Shown: positions 26,000-34,478, counted from the first letter of the stretch. The stretch is DNA of 64,000 nucleotides from Nocardiopsis quinghaiensis (GCF_008638365.1 NZ_ML703337.1:1-64000); one strand, 5' to 3'. The notes: a model not told the origin generated them from the letters alone. Program-made: numbers and translations.

Positions 26000-27052
26000 C
26001 TACGGCTCGGTCGGGACCTCGATCTCGCCGTCGACGATCTGCTGCTTGATCTCTTCCAGCTGGTCCTGGATCGGGCTGATCGCCTCTTCGTTGGACTGGG
26101 TGTAGTCCACGCCGCCGTCGGCGAGCTCGAAGCGCTGGATGCCGCCCTCGGCCTCTCCCTCGGTGGCGGCCTTGATCAGCTCGAACACGGCCACGTCCAC
26201 CTGCTTGATGGCGGAGGTGAGCACGTACGGCTTCTGGTCCTCCTCGGCGTTCTCGTACTGGTCGCTGTCGACGCCGATGAAGGTGAAGTCGTTCGTGACG
26301 GCCGCCTCCAGGACGCCGTTGCCCGAGGCTCCGGCGGCGTGGTAGATGACGTCCGCGCCGCGGTCGTACTGGGCCTGGGCGAGCTCGCGGCCCTTGGCCG
26401 GGTCGCTGAAGCCGCTCATGTCCGGCGGCTGGCTGAGGTAGTCGACCTCGACGTCGATGCCCTCGGTGACGTGCTCGGCACCCGCGACGTACCCGGCCTC
26501 GAACTTGTGGATCAGCGGGGTCTCGACACCGCCGATGAAGCCGACGTGGTCCTCCTCGGTGCTCAGTGCCGCGGCGGCACCGGCCAGGAAGGAGGCCTGC
26601 TCCTCGGCGAAGACCAGGCTGGTGACGTTGTCCATGCCCTCGATCTCGGAGTCCACGATGGCGAAGTGGACGTCCGGGTACTCGGCCGCGACCTCCTGGA
26701 CGGCGCTGTCGTAGGCGAACCCGACCGCGATGACGACGTCGAAGCCCTCCTCGGCCATGGTCGCCAGGCGCTCCTCCTTCGCGGAGTCGGCCTCGCCGTC
26801 ACTGGGCTCGAAGTCGGTGGTCTCGACACCGAGCTCCTCGGCCGCCTGGGACAGTCCTCGGTAGGCCGAGTCGTTGAAGGAGCGGTCGCCGCGACCGCCG
26901 ACGTCGTAGGCCAGGCCGACCTGCAGTGCGGAGGCGGACTCCTCGTCGCCGCCTCCGTCGCCGCCTTCCTCCGCCGCGCTGTCACACGCGGTGAGGGCGA
27001 TCACACCGGCTGCCGCGACGGCGGCGAACCTGACTGCGTTGCTGCGCTTCAC
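26000..27052 (-). CDS. BMP-family nucleoside-binding lipoprotein
   Basis: A 350-residue substrate-binding lipoprotein of the BMP/PnrA/Med family. A signal peptide ends in the lipobox LTAC with Cys23, followed by an acidic glycine-rich linker (DSAAEEGGDGGGDEES). The mature domain has LQVGLAYDVGGRGDRSFNDS (phosphate/nucleoside contact region), FVVIAVGFAY-like and GFIGGVETPLIHKFEAGYVA, and ends near VDYTQSNEEAISPIQDQLEE. PnrA and BmpA homologues bind purine and pyrimidine nucleosides, which agrees with the downstream cdd and deoA. GTG 27052 has GGGGAG six bases upstream. It is the first gene of the block 1 transcript. Confidence 0.9.
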   Translation of the reverse strand: MKRSNAVRFAAVAAAGVIALTACDSAAEEGGDGGGDEESASALQVGLAYDVGGRGDRSFNDSAYRGLSQAAEELGVETTDFEPSDGEADSAKEERLATMAEEGFDVVIAVGFAYDSAVQEVAAEYPDVHFAIVDSEIEGMDNVTSLVFAEEQASFLAGAAAALSTEEDHVGFIGGVETPLIHKFEAGYVAGAEHVTEGIDVEVDYLSQPPDMSGFSDPAKGRELAQAQYDRGADVIYHAAGASGNGVLEAAVTNDFTFIGVDSDQYENAEEDQKPYVLTSAIKQVDVAVFELIKAATEGEAEGGIQRFELADGGVDYTQSNEEAISPIQDQLEEIKQQIVDGEIEVPTEP

Positions 27053-27404
27053 TTCTCACTCCCCTTACGCACTCTCAGCGGCCAGCATTCGCGCGCGACC
27101 GAACTGAGTTCTGCAGCCGGACGATATCCGGTGGTCGAAAGTACATCGAACCAAAGGACGGAGTTGTTATGAAGGCGAGAGCGGAGCGACACGGGGCCTT
27201 ACTCGGGAGTCACCGAACACGCACCCGAAGCGGTCGGCCCCGTTTCGACATTGCGTTCTTCGCGCCCCGTTCCCCGCGCCGACACGGCATTACCACGTTC
27301 GGCTCGCACGTGCTCACAGGTTGTCACAACAGCACGTGGGAACCAGCCGGTCTAGACCGGACTGACCGCGTCGGACGGCGGGGCGGGACGGCGGGGCGGT
27401 GGAC
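27053..27404. promoter_or_regulatory. Upstream region of the nucleoside import operon
   Basis: 352 bases without a credible gene. They contain several CACGTG-like sites (near 27308-27338), a short inverted repeat TTGTCACAA (27321-27329) and the 14-base palindrome listed separately. A plus-strand open frame from 27169 has no recognisable protein and is ignored. Start sites of the lipoprotein transcript must lie here, but I cannot assign a confident -35/-10 pair. Confidence 0.5.
27347..27360. promoter_or_regulatory. Perfect 14-base palindrome, candidate operator
   Basis: CCGGTCTAGACCGG lies 295 bases before the nucleoside-binding lipoprotein gene. A matching core (CGGTCTAGACCGGAC, 15 bases shared) occurs at 38193-38207, 284 bases before deoC, which heads the other nucleoside block. 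A shared regulator is possible; the similar position and palindromy support it, the large distance from the start codons does not. Confidence 0.4.
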
Positions 27405-28136
27405 TCAGTCCGCGAGGAAGTCCAACACGGCCTGTCTGAAGAGCCGGGAGGAGACGGCGTTGGCGTGGTCGCGGCCGGGGACCTCCACGTGGGTTCCGCC
27501 GCAGCGCTCGGCGAGCTCGGCCGCGCCCTCCGCGAGCGTGTCCCCGGCACCCGAGACCAGCAGCAGGGGGATCCCGGTGAGCGGTGGGTCCGCGTCGAAG
27601 GGGCGTGAGGCCTGGCCGCGCGCGCAGGCGGCCAGCGCGGCGGCGTCGTTGCCGGGCAGGGCCGCCACCGTGCGGTAGACGAGATCGAAGGGCGCGTCCC
27701 CGGAACCGGGGTCGGACAGGTCCGCTCCGGCAAAGGCATTTTTCGGCCCGAAACCACCGAGAACCACACGTCCGACCCGTTCGGGCGCGGTCAACGCCAG
27801 TTCCCAGGCCAGACGCGAGCCCATCGAGTAACCGACCACGTCGACCTTGTCCACACCCAACTCGTCGAGCATGGCGAGAAGGTCGGCGACGAAGTGTTCG
27901 GGCAGGTAGGAGGCGCTGTCGGCCGGTTTGTCGCTGGTGCCGTGGCCGCGCAGATCAGGCCCGATGACCCGCAGCCCGGCCGCCTCCAGGGCCTGGGCCC
28001 ATCCGGCGGCACGCCAATTCATGCTGAAATCGGTGCCGAAACCGTGCAGCAAAAGTACGGGAACTCCGCCCCCGGAGGCCTGCGGACGCAAATCCACATA
28101 GCGCATTGTCACGTCGCCGGCGAGATTCGCGGACAT
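27405..28136 (-). CDS. Alpha/beta hydrolase, last gene of the ketoacid dehydrogenase cassette
   Basis: A 243-residue alpha/beta-hydrolase: oxyanion region VLLLHGFGTDFS near 27-38, DLRGHGTSDKP at 61-71, nucleophile elbow VVGYSMGSRLA with Ser104, acid in the late strand, and His224 in VPGRDHANAV. ATG 28136 is chosen because GAGGG precedes it. It lies 142 bases behind a free-standing lipoyl-domain gene. In acetoin dehydrogenase systems (AcoC) one E2 chain of about 370 residues joins a lipoyl domain to an alpha/beta-hydrolase domain; here lipoyl (114) plus hydrolase (243) gives about 357 residues on two chains. It could therefore be the E2 catalytic part, or simply an unrelated esterase. That reading is inference. 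Confidence 0.82.
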   Translation of the reverse strand: MSANLAGDVTMRYVDLRPQASGGGVPVLLLHGFGTDFSMNWRAAGWAQALEAAGLRVIGPDLRGHGTSDKPADSASYLPEHFVADLLAMLDELGVDKVDVVGYSMGSRLAWELALTAPERVGRVVLGGFGPKNAFAGADLSDPGSGDAPFDLVYRTVAALPGNDAAALAACARGQASRPFDADPPLTGIPLLLVSGAGDTLAEGAAELAERCGGTHVEVPGRDHANAVSSRLFRQAVLDFLAD

Positions 28137-28204
28137 GGAACCCTCAATCCCTGTCTCTGGAGAATGTGAGAGGGCCGCCAAAGACGCACTCGGAGATTTC
28201 TCCC

Positions 28205-28233
28205 AACAGTGGACGCCCACAGGCGCCACTGTT
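28205..28233. repeat. Inverted repeat between lipoyl and hydrolase genes
   Basis: AACAGTGG (28205-28212) and CCACTGTT (28226-28233) are perfect 8-bp arms with a 13-base centre, in the 142-base gap before the hydrolase. It could be an intra-operon hairpin that lowers hydrolase expression, or a protein-binding site for a separate hydrolase promoter. Confidence 0.5.
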
Positions 28234-28278
28234 CGTGGTTTTCTCCGTAACGGTGTCCTCGGCGGCCCGGTGCCGCCG

Positions 28279-28623
28279 TCAGTCCGACGGAGGCCTGAGC
28301 CTTACCCTGCGTGCGGGCCGTGCCTCCTCGGCGGGTACCCGGCCCACGATGCCCGCCTGGGGCGCGTCGGCGGCGGCCTCGACCTCGAAGGTCACCAGGG
28401 GGTCGCCCACGGGCACGACCTGCTCCTCCTCGGCGTGCAGCTCGACGACCCTGCCCGCCTTGGGCGAGGGGATGACCACCGCGGACTTGGTGGTCTCCAC
28501 CTCCACCAGGGGCGCGTTGCGTTCGACCACGTCGCCCACGGCGACCTGCCATTCGAGGACGGTCGCCTCGACCAGGCCCTCGCCCAGGTCGGGGAGCGTG
28601 AAGGTGAAGTTCTCCTGTGCCAT
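28279..28623 (-). CDS. Free-standing lipoyl-domain protein (truncated E2-like)
   Basis: This 114-residue protein is an E2-type lipoyl domain only: FTLPDLGEGLVEATVLEWQV, then VEVETTKSAVVIPSPKAG with the lipoylation Lys46, then VPVGDPLVTFEVE. After about residue 88 comes GIVGRVPAEEARPARRVRLR and a stop. The peripheral-subunit-binding domain and the acyltransferase core of a normal 400+ residue E2 are absent, and no remnant is present in the following 142 bases in any frame I could read. It starts six bases after the E1 beta stop. Lipoyl-Lys should accept the acyl group from E1. Which acyltransferase works with it is open: a full E2 elsewhere, or the adjacent hydrolase. Confidence 0.87.
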   Translation of the reverse strand: MAQENFTFTLPDLGEGLVEATVLEWQVAVGDVVERNAPLVEVETTKSAVVIPSPKAGRVVELHAEEEQVVPVGDPLVTFEVEAAADAPQAGIVGRVPAEEARPARRVRLRPPSD

Positions 28624-28629
28624 GTCGCT

Positions 28630-29649
28630 CTAGTACTCCAGGGTCCGTTGCACCGCGAACAGGACGCGGTCGATGGTCGGCAGGTACTGCGGCTCCAGGG
28701 GACCCGCGGGGTAGGGCACGTCGAAGCCGGTGACGCGCTGGACGGGGGCGGCCAGGTCCCGGAAGCAGTTCTCCGTGACCAGGGCGGCGACCTCCGCGCC
28801 GAGCCCGGCGGTCAGCGGCGCCTCGTGGACGACCACGGCGCGTCTGGTGCGCGAGACCGAGGCGGCCAGTCCGGCGGCGTCGATGGGCTTGAGCCAGCGC
28901 AGGTCCAGCACCTCCAGGTCCACACCGTCCTCGGCGGCCAGTTCGGCCACCTGCACGCAGCGGTGCACCATGGCACCCCAGGCGATGAGAGTGGCGTGGC
29001 GGCCCGGACGCACGATGCGGCTGGTACCGATGGGGTCGCTGGGCTCGCGCAGCCGGACGGGCCTGCGGTCCCAGTAGCGGGCCTTGGGCTCCATGTAGAC
29101 GACGGGGTCGTCGGAGCGCACCGACTGCAGCAGCAGACTGTAGGCGTCGGCGGGGCCGGAGGGCACGGCGACCTTGAGGCCGGGGGTGTGCGCGAAGAGC
29201 GCCTCCAGGCTCTCCCCGTGGTGCTCGGGCGCCTGGATGCCGCCGAAGGAGGGCAGCCGCAGGGTGATCGGCATGGGGGCCGCGCCACGGGTGCGGTAGT
29301 TCATGCGCGCCACCTGGTTGACGATCTGGTCGATCGCGGGATAGGCGAAACCGTCGAACTGCAGTTCGGGGACGGGCCTCCAGCCGTTCATGGCCAAGCC
29401 GACCGCCATGCCCATGATGGCGGACTCGGCGAGGGGGGTGTCGAAGACACGCTTGTCGCCGAACTCCTTCTGGAGCCCGTCGGTGACGCGGAAGACCCCG
29501 CCCAGGGCGCCGACGTCCTCACCGAAGACCAGCACCTCGGGGTCCTCGGTGAGCAGGTCGCGCAGGGCGCGGTTGATGGCCTGCTGCATGGACAGCTCGA
29601 CCACGGGGGCGTCGGCGGCGGTGTCGGCGCGTTCGATCAGCTCGGTCAC
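28630..29649 (-). CDS. 2-oxoacid dehydrogenase E1 beta subunit (branched-chain type)
   Basis: A 339-residue E1 beta chain. It begins with a 20-residue leader, then VELSMQQAINRALRDLLTED, PEVLVFGEDVGALGGVFRVT and TPLAESAIMGMAVGLAMNGW. GGIQAPEHHGESLEALFAHT and PKARYWDRRPVRL resemble branched-chain ketoacid dehydrogenase more than pyruvate dehydrogenase. The transketolase C-domain follows from about 215. Together with E1 alpha it forms the thiamine-diphosphate heterotetramer that decarboxylates branched 2-oxoacids and reductively acylates the lipoyl domain. Its ATG overlaps the E1 alpha stop (ATGA). The branched-chain assignment is also supported by the divergent Lrp/AsnC gene. Confidence 0.88.
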   Translation of the reverse strand: MTELIERADTAADAPVVELSMQQAINRALRDLLTEDPEVLVFGEDVGALGGVFRVTDGLQKEFGDKRVFDTPLAESAIMGMAVGLAMNGWRPVPELQFDGFAYPAIDQIVNQVARMNYRTRGAAPMPITLRLPSFGGIQAPEHHGESLEALFAHTPGLKVAVPSGPADAYSLLLQSVRSDDPVVYMEPKARYWDRRPVRLREPSDPIGTSRIVRPGRHATLIAWGAMVHRCVQVAELAAEDGVDLEVLDLRWLKPIDAAGLAASVSRTRRAVVVHEAPLTAGLGAEVAALVTENCFRDLAAPVQRVTGFDVPYPAGPLEPQYLPTIDRVLFAVQRTLEY

Positions 29650-30683
29650 AGCTCGACCTCTTCCTGCCAGATGCGGCGCTGCCGGGTCAGCTCCTCGGTG
29701 GTCTCCCGGAAGACGTGGGTGAACAGGTCCGAGCCGTCGGGCTCGGGAGCGTTGGCCACGCCGTCGCGGACGCGCTCGGCCTCCCGTGCGGCCCGGGCGT
29801 CGACCTCGGCGAGGCGGGCCTCGTCGGCGTGCCCGGCGGCGAGCAGGGCCTCGCGCATCAGGCTGACGGGATCACGGTCGCGCCAGCGCTCGGTCTCGGA
29901 GCCGTCGCGGTAGCGGCTGGGGTCGTCGGAGGTGGAGTGGGGCTCGACGCGGTAGGTGAGCGCCTCGATGACGGAGGGGCCCTCGCCTCGGCGGGCCCTG
30001 GCCACGGCCTCGGCGGTGGCCTCGTAGACCGCGCCCGCGTCGTTGCCGTCCACCAGGACGCCGGGCATGCCGTAACCCTCGGCCCGCGCGGAGACGGAGC
30101 CGCCCGCGATCTGGCGTTCGTTGGGCACCGACAGCGCCCACTGGTTGTTCTGGCAGAAGAAGACCACCGGGGCTCCGAAGACCCCCGCGAAGTTCATCGC
30201 CTCGTGGATGTCGCCCTCGGAGCTGGCGCCGTCGCCGAAGTAGGCCAGGGCCACGCCCTCGTCACCGCGCAGCCGCTCCCCCACGGCCCATCCGACCGCG
30301 TGCGGCACGGGGCCGCCGACCACGGCGTTGACGGCGCCGAACCGGGAGGCCATGACGTCGTGGAGGCCGCCGTGCCACAGGGCGCGGTGGGTGGCCATGT
30401 AGCCGACCATCTCCACGCCGTAGGCCAGGGCGGAGGCCATCTCGCGGTAGGTGGGGAAGACGAAGTCGCGTGCGGGGTCCAGCGCCGAGGCGCTGGCGAC
30501 CTGGGCGGCCTCCTGCCCGCGCACGGACACGTAGGCGGGGAAGACGCCCTGGCGCTGCAGGGCGATGGCCTCGGTGTCCAGGTCGCGCGCGGTCCTCATG
30601 TCTCGGTAGAGCGCACAGGTGAGGTCGGGGGGCAGGTGGTCCACGGTGATGGTTCCCCGGCCCGCTGACTCGTGGGTTGGCAT
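29646..30683 (-). CDS. 2-oxoacid dehydrogenase E1 alpha subunit (branched-chain type)
   Basis: A 345-residue E1 alpha chain with the thiamine-diphosphate motif starting GDGASSEGD at about 150 and ending with CQNNQWA near 177-183. RQGVFPAYVSVRGQEAAQVA and FPTYREMASALAYGV are substrate-channel regions. HSTSDDPSRYR, the phosphorylation-loop-like segment typical of the BCKDH and actinobacterial PDH groups, lies near 250. ATG 30683 has GGGAGCC upstream. It heads the cassette E1 alpha, E1 beta, lipoyl, alpha/beta hydrolase. No E3 is present, so lipoamide dehydrogenase must come from elsewhere. Confidence 0.88.
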   Translation of the reverse strand: MPTHESAGRGTITVDHLPPDLTCALYRDMRTARDLDTEAIALQRQGVFPAYVSVRGQEAAQVASASALDPARDFVFPTYREMASALAYGVEMVGYMATHRALWHGGLHDVMASRFGAVNAVVGGPVPHAVGWAVGERLRGDEGVALAYFGDGASSEGDIHEAMNFAGVFGAPVVFFCQNNQWALSVPNERQIAGGSVSARAEGYGMPGVLVDGNDAGAVYEATAEAVARARRGEGPSVIEALTYRVEPHSTSDDPSRYRDGSETERWRDRDPVSLMREALLAAGHADEARLAEVDARAAREAERVRDGVANAPEPDGSDLFTHVFRETTEELTRQRRIWQEEVEL

Positions 30684-31418
30684 GTCGAGCGGCTCCCAAC
30701 GTGGCCCTGCCGCGTGTGGTGACGCGGACCGGGCTGGGTGGTCATGTCCTTACGTTGATTCTCCGGAAGATTCGACACTTTCGCTAGATATCAACAGATA
30801 ATTGATACACACAGGGACGAGATGACTCAGTCCGTCCTCGATCGTCTAGCACCTAGCTCACATGACCCACGAAAACGACACACGGCCCTATACACATAGG
30901 AACCACCACCAACCCTCACGAACCTCAGGACACCGCCGGAGGCACGCGCCCACCCCCACCGCCCGCGCCCGTTCTCACGGAGGGCGCTAGAATCACCACA
31001 CACGGTGTTCAATCGACGCCGAGTTCGCATGTTCGCGGTAACCCGAACGCCCCGTCAACGAAAACCCACGAATCTACGACACATGAAGCCTCGAAAGGCC
31101 CTTCGGCGAGAACTTCTGTCTCGTTCCGGGTATCGCGGTGTGGTTACCCGCCAGTCGGGGAAACCTGCGACCCGCCAGCCGCGTCAACCATGGGTACAGT
31201 CGGACACCCCGACGCGCTCCCCGTCCGTCGGCCCCGTACGAGGGTCCCCGCTCCCCCGGTCACCACGACCCCGGCGGCCGGCCCGCCCCCACCCCCGGTC
31301 TCGCCGGCTGAGATTCCGATGGACGGAAACAACGTTTACCTGGTACTTCGTTAGCCCCGGTCAATGACGATGACAAGGGGCCCCATCCTGAAAACAAGAG
31401 CACACGAGGAGCACGCAC
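30684..31418. promoter_or_regulatory. Divergent control region between ketoacid dehydrogenase and Lrp genes
   Basis: 735 bases with no convincing gene; a plus-strand frame 31005-31367 has low-complexity composition and no homologue I know. An AT-rich block lies at about 30760-30810, with the perfect inverted repeat TATCAA (30789-30794) / TTGATA (30802-30807), about 105 bases before E1 alpha. It resembles a feast/famine (Lrp) half-site pair. A GAGGAG ribosome-binding site lies nine to ten bases before the Lrp ATG. The unusual length for this genome suggests several regulator sites. Confidence 0.6.
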
Positions 31419-31910
31419 ATGGCCATGGGCGACCAACGTAGGAACGGCCGGCGGCCGGACACGACCGACCAGACGATCCTGAGCGCCCTCGCCAAGGACG
31501 CGCGGACCGGAATCACCGAGATCGCCGCACTGGCCAACGTGTCCCGGGCGACGGCCTACAACAGGATCAAGCGGCTCACCGACGAGGGCGTCATCAGCGG
31601 TTACTCCGTGGTGACCGACCACTCCAAGATGGGGCTCGGTGTCACCGCGCTCGTCCTCATCTCGGGCAGTCAGCCGGACTGGCGGGCCAACCGGGAGATC
31701 CTGTCCTCCTACCCGGAGATCGAGTACTGCTGGTACGTCGTGGGCTCGGCGGACATAGTCCTCCTCGTCCGTGTCGCCAACACCAACCAACTACGCGACC
31801 TGATCCTGACCCGGTTGCAGTCCCTTCCCGGTGTGACGTCCACCCAGACGCTCACCGTCATCGACGAGGTCGTACACCGACCGGTCGTGGAACCCGCCGA
31901 CAGCGAGTGA
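31419..31910 (+). CDS. Lrp/AsnC-family regulator (BkdR-like by position)
   Basis: A 163-residue feast/famine regulator. An N-terminal HTH (DQTILSALAKDARTGITEIA, then ANVSRATAYNRIKRLTDEGV) is followed by a C-terminal ligand/oligomer RAM domain. VTALVLISGS, EIEYCWYVVGSADIVLLVRV and LQSLPGVTSTQTLTVIDEV are the beta strands of that domain. Streptomyces and Pseudomonas bkd operons are controlled by an adjacent divergent Lrp homologue, BkdR, that responds to branched-chain amino acids; gene order here is the same. ATG 31419 has GAGGAG upstream. The TATCAA/TTGATA repeat in the intergenic region is the best candidate site. Confidence 0.87.
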   Translation: MAMGDQRRNGRRPDTTDQTILSALAKDARTGITEIAALANVSRATAYNRIKRLTDEGVISGYSVVTDHSKMGLGVTALVLISGSQPDWRANREILSSYPEIEYCWYVVGSADIVLLVRVANTNQLRDLILTRLQSLPGVTSTQTLTVIDEVVHRPVVEPADSE

Positions 31911-31916
31911 GGACCC

Positions 31917-33593
31917 TCAACCCCTGACCACCCCGGCGACCGAGGCCATCAGCTCGGCGAGCAGGCCCGAGCCCAGTGCGCGGGTGGCCGCGACGTCGCC
32001 GTCCACATCCAGCACCACCTCGGCGTAGGCCTTCAGCTTGGGCTCCGTCCCCGAAGGGCGCAACGTCACACGTCCCCTGTCCTCCAACCGGAAGCGCAGG
32101 GCGTCCGTGGGTGGCAGACCCGCGTGTCCGGCGGCGAAGTCGTCGACTCCCGCCACACGCAGGGGCCCGAACGCGGCGGGCGGTTCGGCGCGCAACCGCC
32201 GCATCGCCGCGGAGATCACCGCGAGGTCCTCCACCCGTACCGAGAGCTGGTCGCTCAGGTGCAGTCCGTACCGGCGCGCCTGGTCGTCGAGCAGGTCGAG
32301 CAGCGTCCGGCCCTCGCGCCTGGCGTGGGCCGCGAGCGCCGACGCCACCAGGGCCGCGCTGATCCCGTCCTTGTCCGAGACCGGACGGCCGCCGTCACCG
32401 CCCACGCAGTAGCCCAGCGCCTCCTCGAACGCGAAGACCCGCCGCTGCCCGGGCCCGCCCGCGCGCGCCAGCCACTTGAAGCCGGTGAGGGTCTCCTCGT
32501 ACCGCACCCCCCGGTCGCGGGCGATCTTGCCGAGCAGGCTGGAGGAGACGATCGAGGTGGCCACCACCCGGTCGGACCCGGTGGTGTGGTCCAGCACGTA
32601 CTCGGCGAGGAGGCCGCCGACCTCGTTGCCGGTGAGCAGCCCGTGTCCGGGGACCGCGAGCGCGAGCCGGTCGGCGTCGGGATCGTTGGCGATCACCAGG
32701 TCGGAGCCGTCGGCGGCGCCGGTGGTCAGCGCCATGTCCATGGCGCCGGGCTCCTCCGGGTTGGGAAAGTCCACGGTCGGGAAGTCGGGGTCGGGGTCGA
32801 ACTGGGCGTCGACCACGGACGGCCGGGGGAACCCGGCCCGCTCCATCGCCGCCAGCAGCACCCGGCCGCCCACACCGTGCATGGCGGTGTAGGTGGTGGC
32901 CAGGCCGCGGTCCCCGTCCGGGACCAGGGCGGTGACCGCGTCCAGGTAGCGGTCCACGACCTCCTGCCCCAGCACCGTCCAGTCCTCGCCCGTGGGCAGG
33001 TCGCCGACCGGTCCCACGGCGTCGATCCTGGCGGAGATCTCGGCGTCGGCCGGGGCGACGATCTGCGTGCCCGCGTCGGCGTCGCCGCCCGCCTTGCCGG
33101 CCCCGGCGTAGACCTTGTAGCCGTTGTCCTGCGGCGGGTTGTGGCTGGCGGTGACCATGATTCCGGCGTCGGCGCCCAGGTCGCGGACGGCGAAGGCCAG
33201 GACGGGGGTGGGCAGGGGTCCGGGCAGGAGGGACACCCGGTGCCCGGCACCGGTGAGGACGGAGGCGCTGTCGCGCGCGAAGTCCGCCGAGCGGTGCCGC
33301 GCGTCGTAGCCGATCACCACGTGTCCGGGACCGTCGCCGAGCCAGGCGGCTATCCCGGCCGCCGCCCGCATGACCACCACCCGGTTCATCCGGTTGGGGC
33401 CCGCGCCGAGTGCGCCGCGCAGCCCGGCGGTGCCGAACTCCAGGCGCGCGCCGAAGCGGTCGGCGAGGTCGGCCAGGGCCGCGGCCTCACCCCGCTCGGC
33501 ACGCTCCACCAGGCACGACAACTCCACGCGGGTGTCGGGGTCGGGGTCCTGGGCGAGCCACCGCCCGGCCTGGTCGAGGATGCCGGCGGTCAT
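31917..33593 (-). CDS. Phospho-sugar mutase (phosphopento-/phosphomannomutase type)
   Basis: A 558-residue alpha-D-phosphohexomutase-superfamily enzyme: EFGTAGLRG near 52-60, catalytic phosphoserine Ser150 in TASHNPPQDNGYKVY, metal loop NDPDADR at 303-309, sugar loop FEEALGYCVGGD and phosphate-binding RPSGTEPKLKAYAE near the C-terminus. In the nucleoside block, 17 bases after purine nucleoside phosphorylase, the likely job is interconversion of (deoxy)ribose-1-phosphate and -5-phosphate, the PGM2-like role, rather than mannose metabolism. That specificity is inferred from context. ATG 33593 follows GGGAAGCGG. Confidence 0.88.
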   Translation of the reverse strand: MTAGILDQAGRWLAQDPDPDTRVELSCLVERAERGEAAALADLADRFGARLEFGTAGLRGALGAGPNRMNRVVVMRAAAGIAAWLGDGPGHVVIGYDARHRSADFARDSASVLTGAGHRVSLLPGPLPTPVLAFAVRDLGADAGIMVTASHNPPQDNGYKVYAGAGKAGGDADAGTQIVAPADAEISARIDAVGPVGDLPTGEDWTVLGQEVVDRYLDAVTALVPDGDRGLATTYTAMHGVGGRVLLAAMERAGFPRPSVVDAQFDPDPDFPTVDFPNPEEPGAMDMALTTGAADGSDLVIANDPDADRLALAVPGHGLLTGNEVGGLLAEYVLDHTTGSDRVVATSIVSSSLLGKIARDRGVRYEETLTGFKWLARAGGPGQRRVFAFEEALGYCVGGDGGRPVSDKDGISAALVASALAAHARREGRTLLDLLDDQARRYGLHLSDQLSVRVEDLAVISAAMRRLRAEPPAAFGPLRVAGVDDFAAGHAGLPPTDALRFRLEDRGRVTLRPSGTEPKLKAYAEVVLDVDGDVAATRALGSGLLAELMASVAGVVRG

Positions 33594-33610
33594 CGGGGAA
33601 CCGCTTCCCT

Positions 33611-34408
33611 TCACAGTTTGGCGACGATGTCGGCGAGCAGCCGGCCGACGGTTCCCGCGGCCTCCCTGCCGGTGGCCAGCACGTCCTCGTGGTCGAGGTT
33701 GGCGTCCTGGAGCCCGGCCGCGATGTTGGTGACCAGGGACAGGCCCAGGACCCGGGCGCCCGCCTCGCGCGCGGCGATGGCCTCCAGAACGGTGGACATG
33801 CCGACCAGGTCGGCGCCCATGGCACTGAGCATGCGGATCTCGGCGGGGGTCTCGAAGTGCGGGCCGGGCATGGCCGCGTACACGCCCTCGGGCAGGGTGG
33901 GGTCGACCGCGCGGGCCAGATCGCGCAGGCCGGGATCGTAGGTCTCGGTGAGGTCGACGAAGGTCGCACCGGTCAGCGGGGAGAGCGCGGTCATGTTGAG
34001 GTGGTCGGCGATGAGGACCGGGGACCCCACGGGGTAGGCGGGGTTGATGCCGCCCGCGGCGTTGGTCAGCACGATCGTCCTGGCCCCGGCCGCCACCGCG
34101 GTGCGCACACCGTGCACGACCGCGGCGGTGCCGTGGCCCTCGTACAGGTGGGTGCGGCCCAGGAAGGCGAGGATGTCGCGCTCGCCGTCGCTGATGCTGC
34201 GGACGGTGCCGCTGTGGCCCTCCACGGCCGGTGGTACGAAGCCGGGCAGGTCGGCGGAGGCCAGTTCGTGCCCGGACGCGCCGAGCAGGTCGGCCGCGGG
34301 CGCCCACCCCGATCCCATGACCAGGGCGACGTCGTAGCCGTCCACACCGGTGCGCGAGCGCAGGTCGGCGGCGGCCTCCTCGGCGGCGGCCTGGGGTGTG
34401 CGAGTCAC
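33611..34408 (-). CDS. Purine nucleoside phosphorylase (trimeric type)
   Basis: A 265-residue low-molecular-mass PNP, cleaving (deoxy)guanosine and inosine to base plus sugar-1-phosphate. It has VALVMGSGWAPAADLLG near 28-44, GRTHLYEGH near 84-92, VLTNAAGGINPAY (purine/phosphate region), MPGPHFETPAEIRMLSAMGA and VGMSTVLEAIAAREAG. These are the signature motifs of the trimeric family. It complements deoA so that both purine and pyrimidine nucleosides can be split. It begins 174 bases after the half-size ALDH gene, behind a long hairpin, and is followed at 17 bases by the sugar mutase. Confidence 0.92.
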   Translation of the reverse strand: MTRTPQAAAEEAAADLRSRTGVDGYDVALVMGSGWAPAADLLGASGHELASADLPGFVPPAVEGHSGTVRSISDGERDILAFLGRTHLYEGHGTAAVVHGVRTAVAAGARTIVLTNAAGGINPAYPVGSPVLIADHLNMTALSPLTGATFVDLTETYDPGLRDLARAVDPTLPEGVYAAMPGPHFETPAEIRMLSAMGADLVGMSTVLEAIAAREAGARVLGLSLVTNIAAGLQDANLDHEDVLATGREAAGTVGRLLADIVAKL

Positions 34409-34478
34409 AGCGGGTCTCTCCGTTCGTTCGTGCCTGGCTCAGTGGCCGAAAAGGCTCACAGGCCCGCTTCATTCGCGG

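Noticed and set aside
27169-27678. Plus-strand open frame running into the hydrolase 3' end
   Set aside because: Arg/Ser/Pro-rich translation typical of high-GC shadow frames; antisense to a real gene and no family motif.
31005-31367. Open frame in the long Lrp/E1 alpha intergenic region
   Set aside because: Low-complexity basic sequence, poor third-position bias and no ribosome-binding site.
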